From Erigeron canadensis (lineage: Eukaryota > Streptophyta > Magnoliopsida > Asterales > Asteraceae), in assembly GCF_010389155.1 (NCBI RefSeq), contig NC_057763.1:9362649-9426648 (forward strand): 64,000 nt of DNA, in the 5' to 3' direction. This document shows, one piece after another, positions 11,621-23,848 of the stretch; within the stretch, counting starts at the first letter, position 1, and every line of letters starts with the position of its first letter. The notes beneath the pieces were generated by a model. It ran no database searches and had not been told where the DNA came from. It saw nothing but the letters and a program-made list of their open reading frames with translations. The position numbers and the translations under genes are program-made.

Positions 11621-12064
11621 ATTTAACTTTTCCCTATAAATGTATAGTTATATATGTGCAGGAGTTTATAAACCATGATATTGTTAAAAGTGAATGCAAA
11701 GTAAAGGAATAAATTTTAACTAATACAGGTCCATGATTTTTGATAGGTGGTTACCGTCATTTTTTTAAAGTTTGAATGCGTAATTGCGTATCCCTTTTTT
11801 GGTATTCTTTTTCTACCCTCTTAATTGTCTCATGTGTTTAATTAGGTGATTTTATTTACAAAATTGTCATCGATGTCTTTTAACCTTTGATTTAATTAAT
11901 CTAATGGTCATGATCAGTTCTCGTAGTTATCGACAATTTTCTAGTCCTCACAATAACTTCACTATATATATATATATATAGTAAGTCCCAAACTTGATAG
12001 TAATTCTGTAACCTCTATGTTGATGTAAATCAAACAAAGATATTTTTAAGTAAGTCTTTCTTAA
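11621..12064. other. Gene-free AT-rich stretch
   Basis: Contains a TA microsatellite at about 11964-11981. I see no gene or repeat with clear ends. Confidence 0.4.
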
Positions 12065-12843
12065 TTAAAGATACAATACTAGAAAGGACTAGTGTTAGTA
12101 ATTTAGTATGCAAGAATATAAATAAAGTAATATCAGATTTAAAGAAATAAATAAAAAATTGGTGATAAACAATATAATTTTCAAGTTTATTTTATTTAAT
12201 AGTATGCAAGTTGTGAAGTTTTTTTTTACGATCGAGAATATTTTAACTAAGTTCACCGAAATGTGAAAAGTTATTTTTGGCCAATGAATGGCTTGGTAAT
12301 AATAGATCAAGAAATACACCAGTGTAATTAAAACCGTGAAAATGTAACTGGATGCATTTAAGGAAATAAATATGATTTTTTAAATGCATTGTTTAAATAT
12401 AATAATAAAGTAAAGTTGATGTGACTTGTCTTACTTTAAACCAACCACCTCTACACACATGTGTACTTTTATAATGGACAAATGGATTATTCCGATAAAA
12501 ATATATATAGGTTATAAAGTCATTCCTCGTAATCAGTGCTCACTATTGTAAGTACTGGATCATTGATAAAAGCTCCAACCTTCGATTTGGTAAATCTGCT
12601 ATCGGGCTCCACCTTTGAGTCAAACTTCTTTTTCTTACTTGAATCTTCAACTTCAGTGAGAATGTCTTCAGTTAAGTAGATCTTGACTATAGTGAAATTC
12701 AGTGAACTGAAATCTTAAGCCATCCAAATTTTCGGTACAAGTAAAGCGTTCACTGGTCTTTGATTAATTATGAAGAAAATTTCAAGAGCTCCTAGACCAG
12801 TCCAGTAAAATCTAGAGCAAGTCCGGTGAAACCTGGACTAACA
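12065..12843 (-). mobile_element. Degenerate solo Copia LTR, same family as element C
   Basis: Several blocks match the LTRs of element C in order: AAATTGGTGATAAACAATAT, TTTTCAAGTTTATTTTATTT, AAGTTCACCGAAAT, TCCTCGTAATCAGTG. The right end CTGGACTAACA matches the C terminus GGACCTAACA. No internal retroelement sequence flanks it, so it looks like a solo or truncated LTR. The left end is approximate. A CA microsatellite (12841-12860) starts at its edge. Confidence 0.6.
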
Positions 12844-12861
12844 CACACACACACACACACA

Positions 12862-13030
12862 TATAGGGTAAGGTTTTTGTGAGAACTATTCACATATAAA
12901 TATAGGTAATTATAAGTAAAACTTGATAGTTTATATGTGAACGAATATGTTCACATATGAACATCAAGTTATAATGTATAATTTCTCATAGTTTTTCGCA
13001 TTTAAATAGTTCTCACATGAACTTTTTTTC

Positions 13031-13033
<3 letters not shown>
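12862..13033. mobile_element. Fold-back MITE-like element
   Basis: GTGAGAACTATTCACAT on the left is mirrored by AAATAGTTCTCACAT on the right. The centre, TTCACATATGAA, is itself palindromic. The end motif GTGAGAAC is shared with the element at 10256-10640, so the two may be related. It lies between a CA and a TA microsatellite. Confidence 0.55.

Positions 13034-13074
<41 letters not shown>
13034..13074. repeat. TA microsatellite
   Basis: A nearly pure run of about twenty TA units between two fold-back elements. TA runs are preferred sites for several MITE families. Confidence 0.9.
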
Positions 13075-13077
<3 letters not shown>

Positions 13078-13283
13078 GTTAGGTATTGTAAAACAAATAT
13101 TAAAGTAAAACAAATAAGACAAGATCTTGACCGTTATATCATAGTTAAATTGATGCACGAAGATTCACGAATCAATTGATGCACGATGATTTTCATGATG
13201 CACCGTGATTTTTAGTGAAAAGAAACCTATTATTTTATTTGTTTTACCTTAATACTTGTTTTATTTTACCTAAAACCTATAAC
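13075..13283. mobile_element. Fold-back MITE-like element with long inverted ends
   Basis: Left arm GTTAGGTATTGTAAAACAAA followed by TAAAGTAAAACAAATAAG; right arm TTATTTGTTTTACCTTAA followed by TTACCTAAAACCTATAAC. The arms pair over about 50 bp with few mismatches. The core holds three copies of TGATGCACGA/TGATGCACCG. It has no coding capacity and inserted next to a TA run. Confidence 0.65.
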
Positions 13284-15803
13284 ATTATTTTATGGGGGTG
13301 AATATTAGAACCTCTCACATAACATTTTATTAAACCATAAAATTCATGAGGTTATGTGATTTTATATATAATACAACAAATTAAAAAATTACTAGTATTA
13401 TGTGAAAGGTTTTAAACCTAAGCTTATATATGCAATAACTTTATATTTACTTTTTCGATTATATGTATGGATGACGTATATTTTATTTGGTGGCATACTA
13501 TTGACGGTATCTGTCTATTCACATCGGACCCCAAAAATTCGCCCCTTTTCCTATGAAAAATCTCCCCTTCCGCAAACAAGTGATTTGACTTTTGAATGTT
13601 GTGACCACCGTTTACAGACTTATCTCAAAAGACAGAGTAGAAGAGTCCATTGACAATTTGACATGTTATGTAATTTTCACAAAGAACCTTTAACTTTTAA
13701 AAGTCGTATGTTACGACTATATATTGATACTTTTCCCCCTATTTTCACTATAACTATAACTATTAGATACGAGTATATAGTAGAAGCAAAAAGTTTAACA
13801 TCCTTGGACTTTGGTTGAGTGTCCCAATATTATCACGTAACTTAATATTTTATAAAGTTAAATAATTATAAACAAAACATGTTTAACAATTATAATACAA
13901 ATTACAAAAAAGAAACTTTCGATTATTTACTAGACCGTAGATATATATACATTTCTACCTACTTATAAAGATTTGTTCCTCCAAATTTTCAACCAAGTAG
14001 TTGATAACCTCAAAATACATTTTTTTTGTTTATTAATTTAAACATCTTCAACTAAGATAATAATAAAATTATTTACAATACACATCATCTCAACCTTGAA
14101 AATAATTATACCACTCACTTTTACATTAATCACTTTAACATTAATACGCACCCCGCTACCACCACTGTCGCCACCACCATCCATTGTCGTCGTAGCCGCA
14201 CTCCCGCATCACACAGTTATTTGTCTATATATATAAATGATGATAAAAGTAGACCGTTAGAGTAATAAATGATATAAAAGTTTTTTTTTAATATAAGAGT
14301 TATAAATATAATATCTAAGAAGATTCTTATAAAATATATCAAATTTTTCGTATAGTGGTATTACTATAAGTAAAATTGTGCTTAATAACCTCTACTTTGT
14401 TGATGGTGTATGAATATTGTTTTTGAAAGATTTCATATTTTATGTTTCTTTTAAGGAAATCCTTTCAACAAGTAATCTGGATCCATATATTACTCTGAAG
14501 TCTAAACTTGGTTAACAGGATCTTTTAATACCTTAGATTTGTTAATAAGATCTTCTACTACTTTAACTCACTATTTAATCTTTTTAAGATTATAATATCA
14601 AATATTATTTTAAATTATGATGTAAAAATATATTTTGATTTTATAAAAATACACATTTTAAAGAAGGGTTAATTTGACAAATTGTTTTTGCCCATTCGGT
14701 TTTAACTTATCAGTTTCCATTACTTTTCATATTAAATTATTTATTCTAATTTCTTTTGCAGTAAAATCTAGAAATTTATAAATGTAACTTTGAATTAATT
14801 AATCTTAGTTTTAATATATATCAAAAACAATTGGCCTAATAGTTATCGACTATTCACGGCTTTCAATTTCTAAAACATTAACTAAATCAATACATTTCTA
14901 AATTAGTTTATATTTTTTTTGTTTTTCATTATCAATTTACATTTTAATCCAATATAATTAAAATATTTATAAATAAATACTTGATAGTATAAATAAATAT
15001 TTTTCAAATAATTAAATATATATAAAAAAAAATTAACAAAGTTTATTAATATTAATAGTCAAACATCTAAAACATTATTTGTTTTTATCATCTATCAACA
15101 ATCTTTTGAAAAATGAGAAACAAAAAAGTAGTCCAAAAACGTAAACTAACAATCTGATCCTCTTTAAAATCTAATTTTCAAAAATATTTAGATCTCTTAT
15201 GTGTTAAAAGGTTTTCTTCTTTCATTTTTCTTTTTTTGATTTTATTTATATACCTCTATAGAGTTATTTAAATTTATTTGATAGTAGATAATATATGAGT
15301 ATATGTGAGCATATCTTTTTATTTAATACGAGCAAGGATTAACAAAGAAGGATATAATTGTAAAGTGCAAATGTTATCTTTAGTTTTAAAGATTTTTAAT
15401 GTTCTAACTCAATTAAATTTTTTTATTATTTGGATACTTTTGATATATTTAGAACTTAAGAATGAAATTTTTATGTATAAAAAACTAATTGGGCATATAT
15501 GGTAGTTTAAACTTTAATAGTGGCATATATGATATGTTCCCTTCCATTAAACTATCCAATATATTCGACCATTTATTATGATGTACATTTGTTTTATAAG
15601 ATGATAAAATATTATATCTTTCTGGAAAAAATTACTAATACTAAGGGGTAAAAGTGTAAAAGAAAGAAAAAATAAGTCAAAAACAAATTAAAAATAATTT
15701 GATGTGACTAATGCATTTTATAGTAAAAGAAAAGATGCTCATGTGAGACCAACTTAGAATGGGAAAAATTTCTCTTTCTGGTCTAAATATCTGCCCCTTT
15801 TAA
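13284..15803. other. Gene-free AT-rich region
   Basis: About 2.5 kb without a coding frame I would accept. The longest frames (13402-13653 and 15305-15505) show no motif and have the base composition of their surroundings. A CAC/CGC-rich patch at about 14151-14206 resembles those near 9.99 kb and 17.7 kb. Nothing else recognised. Confidence 0.5.
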
Positions 15804-15893
15804 GGGAATCAATAACGCCTGGTGATCCGACCAGTATTTTAGTAACTCGGGAATCAATAACGCCTGGTGATCCGACCAGTATTTTAGTAACTC
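15804..15893. repeat. Two tandem copies of 45 bp
   Basis: GGGAATCAATAACGCCTGGT begins at 15804 and at 15849. The copies appear identical, so the duplication is very recent or kept by conversion. Confidence 0.9.
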
Positions 15894-16210
15894 GACCACA
15901 ATTTTTGCAGTGAGAGTCGCTGCAAAAAGTGAATAAAACAATTTATACTAATGTCTGTCAAGTCAACAGTGTACGGATAAAATATGTGTACAACTTTGAC
16001 GAACCTTTCACATTCATTTTGATTCGCATTCAATTCCTTTCATTTCAGTCTCATTCATTTTAGTGGCATTTTTGCACCCATTCAGTTCGTTTTCATTCTG
16101 ACGCTTCACATTCATTAGGTATATGTAATATATGTTTAAATATAGTTGGTATATATATATATGTTTATTAAATTTTTCATACCGTTTATGTATATGTATA
16201 TATATTCTAG
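15894..16210. other. Hairpin and CATTCA-rich stretch before the MULE-like exons
   Basis: 15905-15930 reads TTTTTGCAG, a short loop, then CGCTGCAAAAA, a near-perfect hairpin. A related hairpin in opposite orientation lies at 19516-19550. From 16000 to 16115 the short words CATTCA/CATTCAT recur, which could be subterminal repeats of a DNA transposon. Function unknown. Confidence 0.4.
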
Positions 16211-16577
16211 ATGGATTTTGAGAGTTTATGGGGAGAAATGGGTGCAGAAGGTTTTCAGTTACACTTAGAAAAACCCGATGAAGAATTTGAGATGCCGGAG
16301 GCGGGCCCTCATTCTGACTTCGACGCTAAGGCTTTCCACACCGATGAGGTATCCTTGTTAACTTTTAAAATCACCTATTTACGCACTTAATTTTTTATAC
16401 CGAATATCATTAAACAATTTATATTTTAATACTATTTAATATGTGTTTCGTTGTTAAATTGATTGCATATGTAAAATATTAGATATTTATAAGTATATAT
16501 AATTTAATGATAATTTTAAAAATAACTATTTTAGGTGTTCAATTCACATGAAGAACTGTTCAACTGGGCCAAAAGTT
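16211..16577 (+). pseudogene. Truncated MULE transposase / FAR1-like protein, first two exons
   Basis: Exon 1 (16211-16348, 46 codons from an ATG) ends at a GT donor. Exon 2 resumes in phase at 16535 after an AG acceptor and reads VFNSHEELFNWAKSC before the frame is lost. The phrase FNS.EELFNW is typical of the start of plant FAR1-like and MULE-derived proteins, just ahead of their DNA-binding domain. The rest is missing: exon 2 runs straight into TGTAACACCC at 16577, which looks like an LTR start. Whether this was a transposase or a domesticated relative cannot be told from so short a piece. Confidence 0.45.
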
Positions 16578-17090
16578 GTAACACCCTAAGAATTTTAAGG
16601 TAATATTTTAACCCTTTTTGTAGTTTTGACATTAAATTAAGTTCATAGTATTTTATTTTTGGTTATAGGGTTAATTTAGTCGAATCTTTAACGGATAACG
16701 GGTAAAATACCCACAAAATTGAGAAAGGGGCGTGGCATCTCTATGGAGTGTCAGCCATCCTCCCAAGTTTATGAGTCATATTCCAATCACCTTAATCTGT
16801 TCTTTCTTTAATATTCTTCTTCTCATTTCTTTTAATCAATTTTAATTCTTCAAACAAATCAAAAATCTTTTAATCATCAACAAGATCAATAACAATCTTC
16901 TATGATTCAAGAAATTGAAAAGTAAGAGTTGGGTTAGGAATGCTAGTGTAATATTGAAAGGCTAGGTTGAGTAGTCAAAATGGTGAATATTGTCTTATAT
17001 GCGTAGTTCATGGTATGATAGTGAATACTATTTTAATGCTAGTGTAATTTTAAGAATTTTTGAACTCGATTTAGCACATCAGGGGTCTTC
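16577..17090 (+). mobile_element. LTR debris (TGTAACACCC start, Athila-like end)
   Basis: TGTAACACCCTAAG at 16577 is a typical Gypsy LTR opening and interrupts the MULE-like exon. Further on, TTCATGGTATGATAGTGAAT (17008-17027) and ACTCGATTTAGCACATCAG (17063-17081) resemble points in the LTR of element D (37019 and 37594). The segment may therefore be a join of two old LTR pieces. Boundaries are approximate. Confidence 0.35.
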
Positions 17091-17448
17091 ATTACCACCA
17101 TCTCCGCCATGATAAGTAGCCATTTATACTGCAAAATTCAAATCACATTATACACATTTTAAAAATACATGATAAGTAGCCATATATTTATATTAACTTT
17201 TATACTTTTAATTTTATTTTTATTCTCTTTACTTATATATTTACTTGTGTTTTATACCTAATATAGTTTACTTATACGTTTTTTCTACGTAATCTTTAAT
17301 ATTCTTTTTATACTAAATAGCCTGGTGCCCGCATATTGCAGCGCCTATACAGTGATCACAATACAAAACATGTGAGGGGATGCGACGACGATAATTGCGA
17401 AGCAAACACTTGGGTTACTCCATAAAAATTACCATGATATATCGACTT

Positions 17449-19315
17449 CACTACTACATAAATAAGTCTTTTGCGTGAGTACTCATCTAATTAAAAAACA
17501 AGCACATTATAATTTTATGACGAATAAATGTTATATACCTTTGTATAATTTTATGATGAAAAAAGATGCGAACTAAACATCTTATAATTAATATATCAAT
17601 TTACACCACCAGTTCTTTATTCCCAATATGTCTTCATTATCCCTTTAGATCAATTATCTTTACATTAATTACCACCACCACTCGTTGTTGTCACCATCGC
17701 CACCAGTCGCCACCAAGCTCGCCACTACCACATCACCTCAATGTGCAGGTATCCTTTTATCTCCTAAAAGATTTTTATATTTATTTTTATCTTTTCTTTA
17801 TATATATTAAAAGAATGTTGTTTTAATGACTTATTAACCAATCAAAATCTTTTACTTTACCACTATCACTTCAGCTATTACAACTTGTCACCGTCATCCC
17901 ATACCGATGTCGTTGTCATCATCATCGCCGCATTGCGCGACAATCTATGGTATAACTAAAAGAGGGGGTTAGGGGTACATTTGGTACTCTTAAAACTTTT
18001 TTTAGATTTAAAACTCTTTTCTAATTACTCTAGAGCTCTTTTTTTATATAGATTTTTTTATATTTTTTATTTGGTTATTAAATAGATAATTATATTTAGA
18101 ATTTTATCATAAATCTTTTTCTATAAAAAATAAACCTTTTAAAGTTTTAAGATATATAATATCCTTAAAACTCTATCAATTGATTATACTATGTTAGGTC
18201 AAAAATCGACTAAGTATAATTTGTTCAAAATAGTTGAGGCTCAGTAAAGAAAGCTTGCTCAGGATTCTAAAGTCATTCAGAATATAGCTCACTGAAGCTT
18301 CACTTCAGATTCAGAATCAACCAACACTGAAGACGTTCAGACGAAAGTCAAAGACTGAAGACTGAAGAAGAAGATCATCTCAGAAGCAGAGCTCAGAGAA
18401 GATCTTACCTGAAGTTGAATCTGAAGAGGCTCAGTGAAAAAGTACTTACAACACTTTTTCACTGATTATGAGGAAAGTCTTTTTGCAGCTTTAACTACCT
18501 TTACCCGGTTAATTACTATCAACCTGGGATTGGGAAAGTTTTAGCAAAAGGTTGGGAATAAAGTATGTCAAGTCACATCAAAGAAACTTAAATACTTTAC
18601 CTTAAACAAGCGTGTTATGGATTTGTCCCACAAATCCATCCAACCATATTTTGTACGGCATACTGCCATGTCATCAGGACATGTTTGCCTATAAATATAA
18701 GACTTCTCACACTTGCAATATTGCTTGGAACTTTGGCAATTGCAACGTGTGATATTACTCTAAGTATTCTTACGAGTAATTCCTCGTAGCATAGATCATT
18801 TGTATTTCTGGGGTTGTTTAGATATTTTCACAAGTGTGATTATCTTTGTTCCGCAACAACTCTTGTATTTTGTTTATAGCAATAAATAAAATACATTGAA
18901 AAGTACATCTCGACTCATTGCCATAATACTTGATTATATTTAGTAATTTATATAGTTTCAAGCAATCTTACTTTATTACTCTTATCCACTATCTGGATCG
19001 TAATTCTAACTAGTCATGTCTAGTTTCGATTTACTTGCTAGTCGGGTTTCTTGATATAACTTGTGATTATTATTGTCTAACCTTATATCTTGTTATATCT
19101 TGATCTCTTGTACATCTTGTTAGGTGGACCGACATACTATATATACAATCTAGTTTTTTTTTTGGAACGTTTTTTTTAAAAACCGTTCCAAATAATAAAG
19201 TTTTGGAACGGTTTATCTGAAAACCGTTCCAAACACCAATATTTTTATCTTTAGAACGAAATTTTATCACAACCGTTTCAAATGAGCGTTCCAAAAAGCC
19301 GTTTTTGTAGTAGTG
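17449..19315. mobile_element. Non-autonomous CACTA (En/Spm) element with CTT target duplication
   Basis: The left end reads CACTACTACATAAATAAG from 17449. The right end, on the minus strand from 19315, reads CACTACTACAAAAACGGC. CTT directly flanks both ends, the 3-bp duplication expected for CACTA elements. Subterminal GGAACGGTTT repeats occur at the right end (19150-19290), as usual for the superfamily, but I do not see them at the left end. No transposase is encoded. About half of its 1867 bp is a Copia solo LTR that inserted later. Confidence 0.65.
18192..19134 (+). mobile_element. Solo Copia LTR (943 bp) with TACTA target duplication
   Basis: It begins TGTTAGGTC at 18192 and ends GGTGGACCGACA at 19134. 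TACTA lies on both sides (18187-18191 and 19135-19139). Its start matches the start of element C's LTR (TGTTAGGTCC on the minus strand), and the GCAACAACTCTTGTATTTTG block matches C's polyadenylation region. No internal sequence remains, so it arose by recombination between two LTRs. Confidence 0.8.
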
Positions 19316-20099
19316 CTTTAAACAAAGGAAACGTAACCATTTATTATAGAAAGAAAAACCTTAGTTGGTGATGATGAATCCGGCGGCGGTGGTTGGTGGC
19401 GATGAATCCGATGAGAGAGAGGGGTTGTGATTTAGTGTGTGTCGATTTAGTTAACATATGTTAACTATTAAAGAGATTAAAAAGATAAAAAAAATAATAT
19501 GAATTTGTTTTATTCACTTTATGCAGCGACCCTCGTTGCAAAAAGTGAGTGGTCGAAATACCAAAAAAGAGGGCCGAGATACAAAATGCATAGATTAAAA
19601 AAGTGTCAATAGGAAGCCCCTTTATTTTAACACAATTTGATTTGATGGGGTCAATTTGATGGCGTATGTGAGTTGGCTTGGAGAAGAATTGACTATGAGA
19701 ATAATGAGGACAAAAGTGGTTGGGAGTTATATACGACGACACAACGCCCTATCATGTTTGTGAATGAATATATACCGGCCACATCACCAACTTATTAATT
19801 TCATTTTGAAAACTTTGGTATTTTGACGTGACTAGCAGCCAGTAGACCCCATCCAACATGTTTTCGTTTTCACTTATTTAATTGAAAACCTTACTGTAGT
19901 ATTTTAACCGTGACTAGCAGCCAGCAGACCCCATCCAACTTGTCCCTTCTGAGTCTAAAAATTTGCACCTTTTGCGAATGTCACATCAAGTCACATATCC
20001 CATCATATATGACTCCACAATTAGCTTTGCTGATTTTTATTTTATGTTTTTATTTATTTAACTATTAGATTATTATTTGATTATTGTATAATTTATTAA
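19316..20099. other. Gene-free stretch with a GGC/GGT-rich patch
   Basis: 19372-19435 is a GGCGGTGGTTGGTGG-rich patch next to GAGAGAGAGG. A hairpin (CACTTTATGCAGCGA ... TTGCAAAAAGTG, 19516-19550) mirrors the one at 15905. I see no gene. Confidence 0.4.
19828..19991. repeat. Two copies with an 82-bp period
   Basis: GTGACTAGCAGCCAG followed by AGACCCCATCCAAC occurs at 19828 and at 19910, with diverged flanks that also align (TTGAAAACTT and TTGAAAACCTT). Confidence 0.8.
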
Positions 20100-20290
20100 C
20101 CAATATATATATATATATATACCAATATACATATAATAAGGTCCTAAATTCATTTTTAAACAAATAAGAACCATTGGATGAATTTCAACTTTGATTTAAA
20201 ACCATTAGATCAAAATAATTGTATCATAACCAAATTTATTATTAAGTAAATACGACTTTAGCCCTTCCACTTTATATTTTACAAAAACTA
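20100..20290. repeat. Repeat family R1, copy 1 (Helitron-head candidate)
   Basis: After a TA run it reads AAGGTCCTAAATTCA, then AAATAAGAACCATTGGAT and ACTTTGATTT. Two more copies lie at 22947-23110 and 27391-27540. Both of those begin directly after a Helitron-type 3' tail, so the family is probably a Helitron 5' end. Confidence 0.5.
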
Positions 20291-22917
20291 AAACCTTATG
20301 TATTAAAATAATATTAATATTAATGTATAATAATAATAATAATATCAAACATATATAAGTTTAAGGTGTCGGGCGTTATAACGTGTCTTACACAACTTAA
20401 GACGATGGACATCTTGCCCAACATGGGAAAACGAACTTTTGGAACCACTTTACTTGTTTGGGGTCGAACGGGCCCAAAGCTTCGAACATTTATATGAATG
20501 AAGTTTAAATATTATATTAGCCAAAAATAATAAAGCATGCATAAAACACAATCTACAATTTTCTTGCCTTTTTGAACTCAAAAAAGTATAGAATAAATAA
20601 TATCTTTTTATTCAATATATACATTGTAAGTTACTTTTTATAATCGATTATTTGATTCGTGATATATCTAATTCGGTCGAACATGGTTACTAAAATTTTT
20701 AGTCAACTATGAGTATACTTTTTGTTAATAAAAAATTTACCAAAGGCTAAACTAAATTCATTTGAGAATAGTACTAAGTATCTAGAACATATACATAAAA
20801 ATGTCTTAAATTTTTTTATGCAAAAGAAAGGATCGTTAGTTTAGTTATAATTCTTAGAACAAAATAAATGTATCCTTACTGAATTTATTATTATATAGAT
20901 ATAACATTAGTTCACTACTTTAAATAATTAAAATTTGTATATTTAATTAACATTATAATAAAGTATATATAAAGTTGAAATAATAAATAAATTTCACCTA
21001 CTTTTATTGATGTACAATTGATCTATTCATTTGTATATCGAATTAGTCTCTTTTTTTTTTACATCGAGGATATATTAAATTATTGATTAATTATCTTCAA
21101 ATAACTATAAATTAGCTAATCAACCCGAGTTTAATCCGGACCACATAATTAAAAAGTTAAAACAAAAAAATATATAAACTTATGTATATAATTTAGGAGA
21201 GTTCTATGTATGTCTGGTTCAACGTACCCTATTTGCTTCTTTGGCTTGCTAGAAGGGGATTTAGGGGAGTTCTTGCACATAATTAAAAAGTTAAAACCAA
21301 AAAATATATAGACTTATGTATGTAATTTAGGAGAGTTCTATGTATGGCTGGTTCAACGTACCCTATTTGCTTCTTTGGCTTGCTAGGAAGGTATTTAGGG
21401 GAGTTCTTGCACATTTTCGCTCGTAATTGATGGATACATGCTTGGTTGTATGCATATGGACATGTTTATTACATTTGCATGTTGATGTTTAATAGGTTTA
21501 AATGCCCTTTTTACTAAGTATTGTCCATTTTACGCTAAATTGTGTTATGTGTTGTCTTCTATTCTTCTCTAATTGTAATGTAGTCAAACGATACTCGACC
21601 GACATGTATGGTTACTAAACTGTTTACACTTTATATCTTTTGCCTTTTTTTTGGTCGGAGATCCTTCTGGAAGCAGTTCGTGTAGGAACAAGGTTGTCTA
21701 CATTCTAACTCATCCAAACCCATATTAATAAAACTTTTTTAAAAAATGTTTTCGCCATTAAAGTTGCGACGAAATTGATTGGGTATATACTTTAATATGT
21801 ATGTTATAATTAACTAAAACATTTTATAGTTTTGATAAGCAAAATGCATATAGTTACCTTTAAATTTTTGTATCAAATATATCTCGTGTGCGTAAACAAC
21901 AAAATAAATATACTACTCATAACCTCAAAATATTACTCGTATACCTTATGTTTCAATAAAATATAATTAGTTTATTAACATGCATAATAATTTAAAAACT
22001 GTTAATCTGTTATGAGAAAAATATGTAGATGATGGAAATTTAAAAGACCATAAGTTATTAGGGTTTTTTTTTTTTTTAAATGAATAAGAATTTAATTTTT
22101 TTAAAAATGACATTATAAATAACAAAAAAATAAAAGTGAAATGAATCATAAATTAAATAATCACATTTTAATTTACATGAGACATAGGCTAGAAAATAAA
22201 TAAATTATAAATCATAAATGAATTAGAAAATGACTTAAACTTTAAATAAAGATGATGTCATATGTCAAAACAATAAAAAAAATAATTAATATAAAGAATT
22301 ATAATAATGACAAGTGTGCATTGCTTAGAAAATAACGATGTTATAAAATTTTGTTTTATTTATATATAAGAAGATATCTTACACAAAATAGTACTTTCCA
22401 TATTTAAATAATAATAATAGTTATATGATAATAAAAATACAAATGTAAATTTAGAAAAGGTTTTAAAAGAGTAAAATTTATCTATAAAATTTAAATTGTA
22501 AGTTTTAACTTTATGTTATGCATATATTAACTGAAACTATAATATACGTATTTATAACATATAATTTAAAGCTAAGTAAATTTTAAATTTCACCGAATCA
22601 AATAGCTCTAATATTGACTTTGTATTTTATATACCATGAAACTATAAATGTTGACTTTTTATTTTTATTTTAAGTTTCAAACTTAACCCTAAGTTTGATT
22701 ACATGAAATCAATATTTCTTTTATTTATATGAAATAGAAGAATAAATAACATGTTAAAAAAATATTTATATGATTCTTCTTATTCAAAATCAAAAAGCTA
22801 ATCTTATGCAAGATATCAGATATTTATATATATAATCAAAAATTATTATTTTTTTTTATCTATATCAAATAATATGTTTTCATGAAATGATAACATGTTA
22901 TTAGTTATATATGTTAA
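20291..22917. other. Gene-free AT-rich region
   Basis: About 2.6 kb with no coding frame I accept. It contains a 134-bp tandem duplication (listed separately) and a GC-richer patch at 20365-20485 (GGTGTCGGGCGTTATAACG, GGTCGAACGGGCCCAAAGC), which may be LTR debris. Confidence 0.5.
21142..21409. repeat. Two tandem copies of 134 bp
   Basis: CACATAATTAAAAAGTTAAA starts at 21142 and at 21276. Both units continue through CTGGTTCAACGTACCC to GGGGAGTTCTTG. The copies differ at only a few bases. Confidence 0.88.
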
Positions 22918-22947
22918 CTCGCGTATTACACGGGTCAATAATCTAGT
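22918..22947 (+). mobile_element. Helitron 3' terminus
   Basis: CTCGCGTATTACACGGG forms an imperfect hairpin. About eight bases later comes CTAG followed by T (22943-22947). A GC hairpin just ahead of CTRR and an AT insertion site is the standard Helitron 3' end. Confidence 0.6.
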
Positions 22948-23110
22948 ATATATATATAACAAGGTCTTAAATTCAATCCTAAATAAATAAGAACCTTTGG
23001 ATAAGTTCCAACTTTGATTTAGAACCATTAGATCAAATTTAATTATTTCATGTTTATAGAATGACAATATTAATACCTTCACTTTATATGATTATAAAAA
23101 AAACCCTTCA
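22947..23110. repeat. Repeat family R1, copy 2
   Basis: Starts in TATATATATAACAAGGTC and continues AATAAGAACCTTTGGAT, CCAACTTTGATTTAGAAC, then TCACTTTATATGATTA. It aligns with the copies at 20.1 kb and 27.4 kb and follows a Helitron 3' end without a gap. Confidence 0.55.
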
Positions 23111-23599
23111 AGTTATAAACCGTAAATAAATATGTGTACACCTAAAACTTTCCTTCTATATCTCAAATCGACATCAACATTCCATTTATATCTCAAATAA
23201 ATCGACCTCAACATTCCATCTAAATCATGTACACCATGCATTGACCATAATGGTATCTCAAAAGCATCATGCTAATCTTAAATACATCGACATCATCAAA
23301 TCTAATTTTTATATTTTTTGCTTTTCATGGTTTTTAACTATTTTTATCATCCTATTAACACTAAAATAGATTTCTTCTTAACAAAGTAACTTGACATTTT
23401 TTTAACCATGACATTAATTAATATATAACATCTTTTATTTATATTTATCAATATATGATATCATAACATAAAGTAATTGTTTTTTTTTATATTAAAAATA
23501 GATATTCTAATACTCTGTACATATATTAATAAATATACATGTTTTTTATTTGATTTTTATGATGTTTAATTTAGTAATTAAATAATACCAAAAATATAA
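23111..23599. other. Gene-free AT-rich stretch
   Basis: Contains a short internal repeat (ATATCTCAAATCGACATCAA and a close copy 35-40 bp on, about 23157-23215). No gene seen. Confidence 0.4.
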
Positions 23600-23848
23600 T
23601 TGTTTTTTTTAAACGTTCGAATGGTCAAAGTCTCTTCGTCTCACTTATCGGAACTTACGTCTTTCGTGCAGGATGTCATTCAAGTTTTCAGGGAATCATG
23701 AAGGGAGGAAAACCTCCTATTAATCTGTTAAACGACATGATAAATAATAGAAGGAAACTTTGTCTCCTTAGGACTCGAACTTAGGTCTCTCAGGCCCAAA
23801 ACCTTCATGGAGAACTGAGATACCACTGAGGTTTTGCTTCATAAAAGT
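23600..23848 (-). mobile_element. tRNA-derived SINE
   Basis: On the minus strand, CCTCAGTGGTATCTC (A-box region) is followed about 45 bases later by AGTTCGAGTCCT, a good pol III B box. About 180 bp of body follows and ends in an A-rich run (AAAAAAAACAATTAT, plus-strand 23597-23611). This is the layout of a plant SINE. I could not settle the target duplication. It is not a tRNA gene: the acceptor arms do not pair. Confidence 0.55.

Noticed and set aside
23740..23848. A tRNA gene on the minus strand
   Set aside because: The B box is good but no cloverleaf forms, and 180 bp of body with an A-rich tail follows, as in a SINE.
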